Assembly (NCBI RefSeq): GCF_902459745.1
Contig: NZ_CABPSJ010000004.1
Coordinates: 248,001 to 312,000 of the forward strand
Length of the DNA: 64,000 bases
Source of the DNA: Pandoraea communis
GTDB lineage: Bacteria; Pseudomonadota; Gammaproteobacteria; Burkholderiales; Burkholderiaceae
Reading direction: 5' to 3'
In this document: piece by piece, positions 44,297 through 52,891 of the stretch
Layout: the number at the start of each line of letters is the position of its first letter
How positions within the stretch are numbered: position 1 is the stretch's first letter
Made by a program: the position numbers and the translations under genes
The notes under the pieces: model-generated
Seen by the model: the letters and a program-made list of their open reading frames with translations, nothing else
The model's database searches: none
Told to the model about the DNA's origin: nothing

Positions 44297-45208
44297 TCAG
44301 CGGCGGTCGATCGCCCGCCAGCCGGGCATGGCGAAGGCTTCGACAAGAAAATCGATGAGGGCGCGAACCTTGGCGCTCAGGTATTTGCGCGAGGGATAGA
44401 CGACGTAGATACCGGTCTCGGCCTGCGTGTAGTCGGGCAGGAATTCAACGAGTTGGCCATTGCGCAGAGCGTCCTGAACGAGAAACGCCGGTTGCAGGAG
44501 GATACCGGCGCCGGACACGCCCGCAGCGAGACAGGTGTCCCCGTTATCGGCGATGAGCCTTGCATGCGTGCGCACGGAAACGGGGCCATCGGGACCATCG
44601 AAGCGCCATTCTCGGCGGTGGGAAAAGTAGCTATAGCCCACCGTCTCGTGATGGGCGAGTTCGCTTGGGTGCTTCGGCGTGCCGTGTTGCGCGAGGTAGC
44701 CCGGCGAGGCGCACAGCACCAGCCGGGTCCCGGCGAGCCGCCGGTGCACGAGCGAAGAATCGGGTAGGCGCGTGATGCGGATCGCAAGATCGTAGCCTTC
44801 CTCGACGATATCGACGAGACGATCGCTCAACGTAATATCGAGCGATACCTGCGGGTGCTGCGAGAGGAACGTCGGCCACAGCGGTGCGAGATGGAGCACG
44901 CCGAACGTGTGCGGGGCATTGATGCGCAGCGGGCCGGCCGGCATGCCGTCCTGCTCGCCCGCCATGGCGTCGGCCTCGTCGAGTTCCGTGAGGATCTGAC
45001 GGCAGCGCTCGACGTAGCGCTGACCCGGCTCGGTAAGCGACAGGCGCCGGGTGGTGCGCTGGAGCAAACGCGTGCCCAGACGCGCCTCGAGATCGGCGAC
45101 GTAACGCGAGATAGCCGTCTTCGAGATGCCCAGCGTTGCTGCGGCTTTCACGAAGCTGCCCGACTCGACCACGGCGATGAAGCACTCGATCTCGCGAAGT
45201 TTATTCAT
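44297..45208 (-). CDS. LysR-family transcriptional regulator
   Basis: The 303-residue product has a typical LysR winged helix (LREIECFIAVVESGSFVKAA, LGISKTAISRYVADLEARLG, RRLSLTEPGQRYVERC) and an effector domain (PLRINAPHTFGVLHLAPLWP). The form is of the CrgA/DsdC-like group widespread in Burkholderiaceae. It follows, on the same strand, the dioxygenase-like and DoxX genes with a 138-base gap and may control them. The inverted repeat at 46756 is a candidate target. Confidence 0.9.
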   Translation of the reverse strand: MNKLREIECFIAVVESGSFVKAAATLGISKTAISRYVADLEARLGTRLLQRTTRRLSLTEPGQRYVERCRQILTELDEADAMAGEQDGMPAGPLRINAPHTFGVLHLAPLWPTFLSQHPQVSLDITLSDRLVDIVEEGYDLAIRITRLPDSSLVHRRLAGTRLVLCASPGYLAQHGTPKHPSELAHHETVGYSYFSHRREWRFDGPDGPVSVRTHARLIADNGDTCLAAGVSGAGILLQPAFLVQDALRNGQLVEFLPDYTQAETGIYVVYPSRKYLSAKVRALIDFLVEAFAMPGWRAIDRR

Positions 45209-45346
45209 GCCGGGGCGGGACTCCTCAGAAATGCGTGTATCGATGCGCCGTCAGGTCTGGCGTTTGGACGACAGGTGAAACGGTCGCCGGTGGCCGGTAG
45301 CCGGGCGACGGAGCATGCCTTCGCCTCGCTACCAGCGCCAATGCCG

Positions 45347-46174
45347 TTATTGTGCCAGCGCATTCACCTCGGCGAGCGTCGGGGCGGCGCTGCCGAACGC
45401 GAAGGCATCCATGCGCAGAGCGCCGTAGGTGGCGCCCGTGTCGAAGTGCGTCTGACGCGCGGCGTTGTCGGCCGCGCCCAGCGCGATGTAGAGCGGTAGC
45501 AGGTGTTCGTCTGTCGGATGCGCGCGCTCGGCGTGCGGCGCGCGGGCACGGTAGTCGAACAGGGCGTCCAGATCCATCTTGGCGAGATGCTCGGTGAACC
45601 ACGCGACGAACTCGGCCAGATAGGGGGCTTCCGCGCGATCTTCGGACGGCGCGCGGAACACTTCATGCAGATTGTGCGTGAAGCTGCCCGACGCGACGAT
45701 GAGCACGCCGTCTTGGGCGAGCGGTGCGAGATGCTGGCCAAGCCGGTAGTGATACTCCGGGCGCATATGGCGTTGCAGCGAGAGTTGCGTGACAGGCACG
45801 TCCGCGTCGGGATACAGATAGCTCAGCGGCACCCATGCGCCATGGTCGAGACCCCATTGGTCATCGGTTGCGGCAGGCAGACCCGCATCGCTCAGAATCT
45901 GCACCGTACGTTCGGCCAGTGCGGGCGCGCCGGGGGCCGGATATTCCAGCGCATAGAGTTCGCGCGGGAAGCCGCCGAAATCATGAATGGTGCGCTGTTG
46001 CGCCAGATTGCCCACGCGCGGTGTCGGCGTCGACCAATGCGGCGAAATCACGAGAATCTCGCGCGGACGCGGCACCGCACGCCCCAACGCCGTCAACAAC
46101 GGGCCGGTGCGGCCGGGATCGACCGCGAGCAGCGGTGAGCCGTGGGAGACGAAGAGGGTGGGAAGGGCAGACAT
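45347..46174 (-). CDS. Class III extradiol dioxygenase-family protein (YgiD/4,5-DOPA dioxygenase-like)
   Basis: The 275-residue product is of the LigB/YgiD type: PTLFVSHGSPLLAVDP with a metal histidine, ILVISPHWSTPTPRV, WGLDHGAWVPLSYLYPDADV with another histidine, and IVASGSFTHNLHEVF. Relatives bind iron or zinc and open catechol rings such as L-DOPA; many are of unknown substrate and may protect from quinones. It lies 65 bases downstream of doxX on the same strand, and the pair recurs as a likely operon in related bacteria, with the LysR regulator following. Confidence 0.9.
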   Translation of the reverse strand: MSALPTLFVSHGSPLLAVDPGRTGPLLTALGRAVPRPREILVISPHWSTPTPRVGNLAQQRTIHDFGGFPRELYALEYPAPGAPALAERTVQILSDAGLPAATDDQWGLDHGAWVPLSYLYPDADVPVTQLSLQRHMRPEYHYRLGQHLAPLAQDGVLIVASGSFTHNLHEVFRAPSEDRAEAPYLAEFVAWFTEHLAKMDLDALFDYRARAPHAERAHPTDEHLLPLYIALGAADNAARQTHFDTGATYGALRMDAFAFGSAAPTLAEVNALAQ

Positions 46175-46239
46175 GGCAATGACTCCGGCAAAAGAACGCT
46201 AAAGAACGTGATGAAACGTAACGCAACGCTCGCGGGCGA

Positions 46240-46644
46240 TCACGCGGTGCGCGTACGGCGAATCGCGCAGGCGCCATCCCCGAGCAGGGCGACGACCAGC
46301 AGCGCCACCAGCCAGAAGGCCGGGAATTCCCAGCCGCCGCCCTTGTTGGCGAAGACCCAACCGTTGTGGCCGTGGACCGACACGATGGTGCCGAGCATCA
46401 GGGCGGCCAGCGGCAACGCGGCCCAACGTGCATAGAAGCCCGTGATCAGCATCAGACCGCCGACGAGTTCCAGCGCCATCGTGACATAGGCGAGCAACGG
46501 CGGCAGACCAAGCGAGCCCATGAACCCCACGAAGCCGGGGATGGTGAACACGAACACCTTAAGCGACAGGTGGGCGAGGAAGAGGATGCCCAGCGATACG
46601 CGCAGCAGCAGCGCGGCGTATGGGGCGGTTTTGGTATCGATCAT
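46240..46644 (-). CDS. DoxX-family membrane protein
   Basis: The 134-residue product has four membrane helices: LLLRVSLGILFLAHLSLKVF, LLAYVTMALELVGGLMLITG, ALPLAALMLGTIVSVHGHNG, and FPAFWLVALLVVALLGD. This is the DoxX pattern. Members are linked with quinone or thiosulfate oxidation and with redox stress. It is the first gene of a probable operon with the dioxygenase-like gene. A 13-bp perfect inverted repeat lies 112 bases upstream. Confidence 0.92.
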   Translation of the reverse strand: MIDTKTAPYAALLLRVSLGILFLAHLSLKVFVFTIPGFVGFMGSLGLPPLLAYVTMALELVGGLMLITGFYARWAALPLAALMLGTIVSVHGHNGWVFANKGGGWEFPAFWLVALLVVALLGDGACAIRRTRTA

Positions 46645-46755
46645 GATTGGCTCCGGTAAGAGATCAAGGTAAGGGTCGGCTCAACCATCCACGGGATGAT
46701 TGACTCACCTTCAATTCTAGGAAGCCTGATCGTGCAGATAAACGCGCCGGTCAGG

Positions 46756-46788
46756 GATTGATTGTCCCTTCTGCCGGGACAATCAATC
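46756..46788. promoter_or_regulatory. Perfect 13-bp inverted repeat upstream of doxX
   Basis: GATTGATTGTCCC (46756-46768) and GGGACAATCAATC (46776-46788) are exact complements around TTCTGCC. There is no T-run on either strand, so an operator is more likely than a terminator, though it also lies 34 bases beyond the glcF stop and may shield that operon. The core ATTGTC-N-GACAAT form suits a LysR or redox-type regulator. Confidence 0.6.
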
Positions 46789-46821
46789 GTTGTTGCGGCG
46801 CGGTGGTGCTAACGCGGGAAC

Positions 46822-48072
46822 TCAGGCCGAGGCGATCATCCGGTCGAGCAATTCGATCCAGTGCTGCACCGGCGCGTGATCGTGGGCGTGTTCGCCTTTG
46901 GCCGTCGCCTGCAAATGGCAGATACAACCGACGTTGGCCGAGACAACCAGCTCGGGATCGAGGGCGTCGAGCGCCTTCCACTTGGCGTCGCGCAACTGAT
47001 GCGACAGCGCCGGTTGCGTAACCGAATAGGTGCCGGCCGAGCCGCAGCAAATGTGGCTGTCCTGCGGCAGCATGACGTTCACGCCCACGCCCGTGAGCAC
47101 TTTCTCCACGCCCCCCTTGAGTTGCTGGCCGTGTTGCAGCGTGCAGGGCGGGTGATAGGCCACTTTGCCGGTCTTTCGACTCGGCACAACGCGTTGCAGG
47201 GCTTCCAGGTTGTCGAGCAACACTTCCGAGAGGTCGCGCGCCAGTTCGGAGACACGCTGTGCCTTGCCCGCGTATTGCGGATCGTGGCGCAGCAGATGGC
47301 CGTATTCCTTGACCGTTGCACCACAGCCTGACGCATTGATCACGATCGCTTGCGCGCCCGCTTCGATCTCAGGCCACCAGGCGTCGATGTTGCGGCGAGC
47401 GTCGTCGAGACCGTCGTCGTGATAGTTCAGATGCAGACGGATGGCGCCGCAGCAACCGGCTGCCGCCGGGCGGATCATTTCGATGCCAAGGGCATCGAGT
47501 ACGCGGGCCGTGGCCTTGTTGACGTTCGGCAGCATGGCCGGTTGCACGCAGCCTTCAAGCATCAGCATGCGGCGTGCGTGCTTGGCCTGGGGCCAACTGC
47601 CGGAGCGTTGATGATGCGGCACCTTCTCGCGCAGCGAACGCGGCAGCAGCCCGCGGAATTGCTGGCCCAGACGCAACGCGGGCGAGAACAGGGTGCGGTT
47701 GGGGAGTACGCGGGCGAGTGCCCAGCGCAGTGCGCGTTCACCGGCCGGGCGGCCGACCTTGGCGTCGACATGACGGCGGCCGATATCGACAAGGCGGCCG
47801 TATTGCACACCCGACGGGCATGTCGATTCGCAACTGCGGCAGGTCAGGCAACGATCCAGGTGACGCTGCGTCTCGCGCGTCACGTTCTGGCCTTCGACCA
47901 TCTGCTTGATGAGATAGATGCGCCCGCGCGGGCCGTCGAGTTCATCGCCCAGCAACTGATAGGTGGGGCAGGTCGCGGTACAGAATCCGCAATGCACGCA
48001 TTTGCGGAGAATGGCTTCGGCTTCGTCGCCGTCCGGCGTCTGACGGAGGAATTCTGCGAGGTTCGTTTGCAT
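46822..48072 (-). CDS. glcF: Glycolate oxidase iron-sulfur subunit
   Basis: The 416-residue product has two ferredoxin-type clusters near the N-terminus, CVHCGFCTATCP (residue 27 on) and CLTCRSCESTCP (residue 78 on), followed by two CCG-type domains (AGCCGAIRLHLNYH; HICCGSAGTYSVTQ). It passes electrons from the flavin subunits GlcD/GlcE to the respiratory chain during oxidation of glycolate to glyoxylate. It starts eight bases after the glcE stop. Third gene of the operon. Confidence 0.96.
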   Translation of the reverse strand: MQTNLAEFLRQTPDGDEAEAILRKCVHCGFCTATCPTYQLLGDELDGPRGRIYLIKQMVEGQNVTRETQRHLDRCLTCRSCESTCPSGVQYGRLVDIGRRHVDAKVGRPAGERALRWALARVLPNRTLFSPALRLGQQFRGLLPRSLREKVPHHQRSGSWPQAKHARRMLMLEGCVQPAMLPNVNKATARVLDALGIEMIRPAAAGCCGAIRLHLNYHDDGLDDARRNIDAWWPEIEAGAQAIVINASGCGATVKEYGHLLRHDPQYAGKAQRVSELARDLSEVLLDNLEALQRVVPSRKTGKVAYHPPCTLQHGQQLKGGVEKVLTGVGVNVMLPQDSHICCGSAGTYSVTQPALSHQLRDAKWKALDALDPELVVSANVGCICHLQATAKGEHAHDHAPVQHWIELLDRMIASA

Positions 48073-48080
48073 CGTCTCTA

Positions 48081-49214
48081 TTAGCGGTACAGCCGATGGC
48101 GGTTGAAGATGCGGCTCGGATCGAATGCTTGCTGCAGACGTTTGCCGATAGCATGCAGCGCGGCCGGTTGCGGGGTAAAGACCCCGGCCGACTTATCGCC
48201 GTGGCGAAACAGCGTAGCATGTCCGCCCACCGCTGCGGCAATTGCGCGGACTTCGGCGGCGCTGCGCGGGGTGATCCACCAGCGTTGTGCGCCCGCCCAT
48301 TCGATCAGATGTTCGTCGCCGTGCACGAGCGGTGGCGTGGTCGGCGGCACCGAAAGACGCCACAACGGCTGGCCGTCTCCCGTCACAGGCGCGGAGGCGA
48401 AAAACGGATGCGTCTGTTCGCGCAGAGCCTGCCAGAAGGTGTGTGCTTCGATGGTGTCGACGTGCTCGCCGCCCATGGCGGTGCGTGCGGCATCGATGGC
48501 CGCAGCGGCCCCGCCAAGTCGCACGCTCAATACCCCGTCGTGCCAGACCGATCCCATGAGGGGCAGCGGTTGTCCGCCCCAGCGATTGAGCCGATCGATG
48601 GCCTGCGCCTGCGGTAGTTCAAAACGCAGCGTGGTTTCGGCTACCGGGCAGGGCAGCACCTTGATCGAGAGTTCGAGCAGCACGCCGAGCGTGCCGAGCG
48701 AGCCGGCGAGCACGCGCGAGACGTCGTAACCTGCGACGTTCTTCATCACCTGTCCGCCAAAATGCAGCACCTGGCCCTGTCCGTTCATGACGACGGCACC
48801 CAGGACGAAATCGCGCGGCGCGCCGACATGCGGCCGGCGCGGGCCGGCAAGGCCCGCAGCAATGCAGCCGCCGAGCGTCGCGCCGGGACCGAAGTGCGGC
48901 GGCTCGAAGGGCAGGATCTGACCGCGTTCGGCCAGTGCCGCTTCGATCTCCGCGAGCGGCGTGCCCGCACGGGCGGTGATGACGAGTTCGGCCGGATCGT
49001 ACGAGATGATGCCGCGATACGTGCGCATGTCGAGCGGGTCGCCGTCGGGTGTCTGGCCGTACCAGCGCTTGGTATTGCCGCCCTGAATGTCGAGCGGCGT
49101 ACCGCTCGCGGTGGCGGCGAGCACGCGCTCGCGAATCGTGGCGAGCGCCTGCGCTGCCGCGTGCGGGGCGGCGTCGTGCAACGGTGCGTGGAGGACTTGC
49201 GGGACTTGCGACAT
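48081..49214 (-). CDS. glcE: Glycolate oxidase FAD-binding subunit
   Basis: The 377-residue product has a PCMH-type FAD domain: LDIQGGNTKRWYG, ISYDPAELVITARAGTPLAE, and LPFEPPHFGPGATLGGCIAA, with the MKNVAGYDVSRVLAGSLGTL segment typical of GlcE. It forms glycolate oxidase with GlcD and GlcF at the inner face of the membrane. Its ATG overlaps the glcD stop (TGATG). A longer in-frame form from 49838 runs through glcD and is rejected. Confidence 0.95.
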   Translation of the reverse strand: MSQVPQVLHAPLHDAAPHAAAQALATIRERVLAATASGTPLDIQGGNTKRWYGQTPDGDPLDMRTYRGIISYDPAELVITARAGTPLAEIEAALAERGQILPFEPPHFGPGATLGGCIAAGLAGPRRPHVGAPRDFVLGAVVMNGQGQVLHFGGQVMKNVAGYDVSRVLAGSLGTLGVLLELSIKVLPCPVAETTLRFELPQAQAIDRLNRWGGQPLPLMGSVWHDGVLSVRLGGAAAAIDAARTAMGGEHVDTIEAHTFWQALREQTHPFFASAPVTGDGQPLWRLSVPPTTPPLVHGDEHLIEWAGAQRWWITPRSAAEVRAIAAAVGGHATLFRHGDKSAGVFTPQPAALHAIGKRLQQAFDPSRIFNRHRLYR

Positions 49215-50809
49215 CAGAACCTCGGCAAATCGGGGTGGGGCAGCACGCCGCCGCGCACGTGCAGCTTGCCGTACTCGGCGCAGCGGGCGCGCGTGGGGAT
49301 GGCCTTGTCCGCATTGAGCAGACCGGCCGGATCGAACGCGCGCTTTACCGCGAAAAACGCGTCGCGTTCTTCCGGAGAGAATTGCACGCACATCGCGTTG
49401 ATCTTCTCGATGCCGACGCCATGCTCGCCGGTGACCGTGCCACCCAACTCCACGCAGGCTTCGAGAATGTCGCAGCCGAATGCTTCGGCACGATGCCACT
49501 CGTCGAGATCGTTGCCGTTGAACAGAATCAGCGGGTGCATGTTGCCGTCGCCCGCGTGAAAAACGTTGATACAGCGCAGGCCGTATTGCACTTCCATCGC
49601 TTCGATACGCTTGAGCAGTGTGCCGATGGTCCGGCGCGGGATGGTGCCGTCCATGCAGTAGTAGTCCGGCGAGATGCGTCCGGCAGCGGGGAAGGCGTTC
49701 TTGCGCCCCGACCAGAAGCGCAGGCGTTCGGCTTCGGAGGCTGACGCCTGAATGCGCGTGGCGCCCGATGCGCGCAGCACCGCCGAGACGCGTGCGATTT
49801 CCTCCGCGACTTCTTCCGGCGTGCCGTCGGATTCGCACAGCAGGATCGCCGCCGCGTCGAGGTCGTAGCCCGCGTGGACGAACTCTTCCACGGCTTGCGT
49901 GGCCGGTTTGTCCATCATCTCCAGACCTGCCGGGATGATGCCCGCCGCGATGATCGCCGCGACGGCGTTGCCACCCGCTTCCACGTCGTCGAAGCTCGCC
50001 ATGATGACCTGCTGCACTTGCGGCTTCGGCACGAGCTTCACCGTGATTTCCGTGACGACACAGAACATCCCTTCGCTACCGATGAACACGGACAACAGAT
50101 CGAGACCCGGCACGTCGAGTGCGTGCGAGCCGAATTCCACGATCTCGCCGTCCATCGTCACTGCACGCACGCGAAGCACGTTGTGCACGGTCAGGCCGTA
50201 CTTCAGGCAATGCACGCCGCCGGAATTCTCCGAGACATTGCCGCCAATGGTGCAGGCGATTTGCGACGATGGGTCCGGCGCGTAGTAGAGGCCGTAAGGC
50301 GCGGCGGCTTCGGAGACGGCGAGGTTGCGTACGCCGGGCTGCACGGTGGCCGTACGGGCGTAAGCGTCGACATCGAGAATGCGCTTGAATCTGGCGAGCG
50401 AGAGCACAATGCCGTCGGTGATCGGCATGGCGCCGCCAGACAGGCCGGTGCCCGCGCCGCGCGGTACTACGGGGACGTTGTGTACATGGCACGCCCGCAG
50501 AATGCGGCAGACCTGATCCTCGTCGGCAGGCAGCACGACGGCAAGCGGCAGTTTGCGGTAGGCAGCCAGGCCGTCGCATTCGTACGGTGTGATCTGCTCA
50601 CGGTCGGTGAGCCACTGCACGTCGGGGACGGCGGCACGCAACGCTGCGAGCCGGGCCGTGCGGGTGGCGTCGTCGAGTGTCTCGAAAACGGGCTCGTCTG
50701 CAAGCGGGGCTGGCGGTGGCGAGGACGCCGCCGCCGAAGTCGGCGTCGACGGTGAAACCGGCCACTGCGAACTCAGCGACGGGGAAGGGGGCGACGCATG
50801 CGATGGCAT
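49214..50809 (-). CDS. glcD: Glycolate oxidase subunit GlcD
   Basis: The 531-residue product is the large FAD-linked subunit: a Ser/Pro-rich leader (1-38), PYECDGLAAYRKLPLAVVLP, the FAD pyrophosphate loop VPVVPRGAGTGLSGGAMPIT, SSQIACTIGGNVSENSGGVH, and the C-terminal cap with VFHAGDGNMHPLILFN and ELGGTVTGEHGVGIEKI. It oxidises glycolate (and often D-lactate) to glyoxylate. First gene of glcDEF; expression should be under GlcC, encoded divergently. The leader is longer than in most GlcD proteins, so a later start is possible. Confidence 0.95.
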   Translation of the reverse strand: MPSHASPPSPSLSSQWPVSPSTPTSAAASSPPPAPLADEPVFETLDDATRTARLAALRAAVPDVQWLTDREQITPYECDGLAAYRKLPLAVVLPADEDQVCRILRACHVHNVPVVPRGAGTGLSGGAMPITDGIVLSLARFKRILDVDAYARTATVQPGVRNLAVSEAAAPYGLYYAPDPSSQIACTIGGNVSENSGGVHCLKYGLTVHNVLRVRAVTMDGEIVEFGSHALDVPGLDLLSVFIGSEGMFCVVTEITVKLVPKPQVQQVIMASFDDVEAGGNAVAAIIAAGIIPAGLEMMDKPATQAVEEFVHAGYDLDAAAILLCESDGTPEEVAEEIARVSAVLRASGATRIQASASEAERLRFWSGRKNAFPAAGRISPDYYCMDGTIPRRTIGTLLKRIEAMEVQYGLRCINVFHAGDGNMHPLILFNGNDLDEWHRAEAFGCDILEACVELGGTVTGEHGVGIEKINAMCVQFSPEERDAFFAVKRAFDPAGLLNADKAIPTRARCAEYGKLHVRGGVLPHPDLPRF

Positions 50810-50862
50810 CAGGCTTGCTCTCGAACGATCGTTGACGTGTAATGTGCCTATCCGGTCTTTTG

Positions 50863-50887
50863 GTCTACTGGTAGACTGGTCGACCAG
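50863..50887. promoter_or_regulatory. Overlapping GntR-type operators between glcD and glcC
   Basis: Two palindromes adjoin: GTCTAC-TG-GTAGAC (50863-50876) and CTGGTC-GACCAG (50876-50887), sharing one base. TGGTNxACCA is the usual core for FadR-subfamily GntR regulators. The site lies in the glcD-glcC divergent region and is very probably where GlcC binds. Confidence 0.72.
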
Positions 50888-51060
50888 TTATCGAATGACG
50901 TTATCCTAAAGGGAATGATCTGATTTCGACTAGCGGGTTAACCCTTGGTTTGAAGGGAGTCCACTTGCGATACCGGGCGACGGACCGAGCGGCTGCCCTG
51001 AGCGAAGCGTCATCCTGTATCGTGGCGTCTGTGATTTTTCTGTCGAGAGCCCAAGCCGAC

Positions 51061-51894
51061 ATGCCGTCCAACGAGTCGTCTCTGCCTATGTCATCCCTAC
51101 CTGCCAGCGAATCTTCGGGGGCCGTTGCGAGTTTTGTACCGGTCACGCCGCCACCGCGTCTGCGCCTGTCCGACATGGTGTACGAGCAACTGGAGACGAT
51201 GGTCGTCGAAGGCCGGCTCGCGCCGGGCTCGGCGCTGCCGTCCGAGCGCGATCTTGCGCAGCAGATGGGCGTATCGCGTCCGTCGCTTCGTGAGGCGCTG
51301 CTGCGGCTGGAGTCTCGCGGTCTGATCGTGGGGCGCGCCGGTGGCGGCTATCTGGTCGCCAACGCCAGCCAGCCGCTGCTCGCCGAACCGCTGTCGCAAT
51401 TGATGTCGCGGCACAGCAAGACCGTCGACGACGTTCTCGAGATGCGTGAGGTGCTCGAGGCAAAAGCCGTGGAATTGGCGGCCGAGCGTGCGACGCCCGA
51501 AGACATCGCCCGGCTCGCGAAGGCGCTCGACGCGCTTGAGGCGGCGTATGCCGCAAGTCGCGATGGGCTGGACGGCGAGGGCGACGCCAGAGGGCAGTCG
51601 CTGCTTACCCGCGTGCCCGAACTCGACGCACACTTTCACCTGGCGCTGGCCGAGGCCACGCACAACCTGGTGCTGGTGCACCTGATGCATGCGATCTTCG
51701 AATTGCTGCGCGGATCGGTCGTCGACAATTACCGCGCCATCGTTGGTCACGGTGCCGATCTGGCCGAGTTGATCGGTCAGCATCGCCGCATCTTCAATGC
51801 CGTGGCGTCGCACGATGCCAACAGCGCACAGCGTTCGCTGCGCGAACACCTGGCCTTCATCCGCAACAACTCGGGCGACGTCGAGTCAGTCTGA
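51061..51894 (+). CDS. glcC: GlcC-type FadR/GntR-family regulator
   Basis: The 277-residue product has an unstructured leader (1-35), a GntR winged helix (RLSDMVYEQLETMVVEGRLA, LPSERDLAQQMGVSRPSLRE, ALLRLESRGLIVGR) and a C-terminal FCD all-helical effector domain (LEMREVLEAKAVELAAERAT, ELDAHFHLALAEATHN, IGQHRRIFNAVASHDA) with the His/Asp residues that bind a metal and a hydroxyacid. Divergence from glcDEF makes glycolate the likely effector. The start could be 51061 or an ATG at 51088. Confidence 0.9.
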   Translation: MPSNESSLPMSSLPASESSGAVASFVPVTPPPRLRLSDMVYEQLETMVVEGRLAPGSALPSERDLAQQMGVSRPSLREALLRLESRGLIVGRAGGGYLVANASQPLLAEPLSQLMSRHSKTVDDVLEMREVLEAKAVELAAERATPEDIARLAKALDALEAAYAASRDGLDGEGDARGQSLLTRVPELDAHFHLALAEATHNLVLVHLMHAIFELLRGSVVDNYRAIVGHGADLAELIGQHRRIFNAVASHDANSAQRSLREHLAFIRNNSGDVESV

Positions 51895-52891
51895 CCCCGA
51901 TTTCTGCTGTCTGACGGTGCCTTCGCAAGCGGGCAAATCGAAGCCGTCAAAACGTCATCGTTTTCCCTGACCCTGCGCCGTGCGGCTACCTGCCGTACAG
52001 GCGCGGGCTCGTCTGCGTTGTGGCGTGCAATACCCTTAAACACCGCGAATTCCCTACGTTTGCCGGTTATCGAGCGCTTACCTCGTTCGGCCTGGTACGC
52101 GCCGCCAAGCGCTCGTGTCCCTTCCCATGCGAGCGCTCTCGGGTTGACAGTGCCCCGACCATCGACTAATTTTGGAACCATAAAAAATACTTAATTCGAT
52201 ATATTGAATCTTGTATATCAGATTCAAAGCGTTGAATCGGCACTCATCGAGACCTGTGAATCAAACCGGGCAGGCGCCGAGCGGACGCGGCATTCATCGG
52301 AGACATCAGTTGGGCAAGCACACATTTCCTTTCGGGCAGGCCTCATGCGACGGTTCCTTCGCATCGTCTGCCCAGTTGCATCCGCCGCTGGCATCCGACG
52401 CTGTGGGTCGGGCGCTGCGGTGTTCCTCATCTGCCTGTCGCCCGTTGCGGGCAGGCGATCTGGCGATCACGCGTCCGCGAGGCGCGCCCGCCTGAGTGAC
52501 GGGACCTGACCTGCGGCGGGTTCACGGGAATCCACCGTGACCCTGATAGCGCAGACCGGTCCGCACTCGAATTCGTCATCCCGTCACCCTTCGGCAGCCG
52601 GCAACTTGCCGGCGCGGGCCTGAAAAGCCAGCGTCGCCGCGCCGAAGCGGGGGCCGGAAGTGTCCTTTGGCGCTTCCGCAAGTCAGTCAGCCGGGGCTCA
52701 AGCCCTGCGAGCGCGCCGCCAGGCAGCGTTCCGCGATCAAGCGGCCAAGCATGAGCCGCATGTAACGCCAGGAGGCGTGCCGTATCCGCGATTCCCCATG
52801 CCGGGACGCGCCACGGCACGCGATGACGGCGGGCACCGCACAACGAGGCGCGGGCCGCCGCCAATCGTCTGACAGGTATAGGAGGCAAGTC
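51895..52891. promoter_or_regulatory. 997-base gene-free leader before the OFA transporter
   Basis: I find no convincing gene in this stretch. It is AT-rich around 52170-52230 and GC-rich afterwards. Interlocked inverted repeats occur at 52198-52227. Further perfect or near-perfect stems follow: TCACGG/CCGTGA at 52522-52540 and GCCGGCAA-C-TTGCCGGC at 52597-52613; AACGCC/GGCGTG lies near 52770. If transcription starts near 52170, the transporter mRNA would have a leader of about 700 bases. GGAGG at 52881-52885 is the ribosome-binding site. No known riboswitch class is recognised. Confidence 0.5.
52198..52227. repeat. Two interlocked inverted repeats
   Basis: TTGAATCT (52204-52211) and AGATTCAA (52220-52227) are exact complements around eight bases. 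GATATA (52198-52203) and TATATC (52214-52219) form a second palindrome that interleaves with the first, so the two stems cannot form together. GTTGAATC recurs just downstream. The arrangement looks like paired operator sites. Confidence 0.6.

Noticed and set aside
52204-52509. 101-residue plus-strand open frame in the OFA leader
   Set aside because: It begins inside the interlocked palindromes, has no ribosome-binding site and an Arg/Ser/Cys-rich, unordered composition.
52500-52880. Known riboswitch (glycine, TPP, cobalamin) upstream of the OFA gene
   Set aside because: I looked for the conserved cores of these classes and did not find them; only generic hairpins are present.
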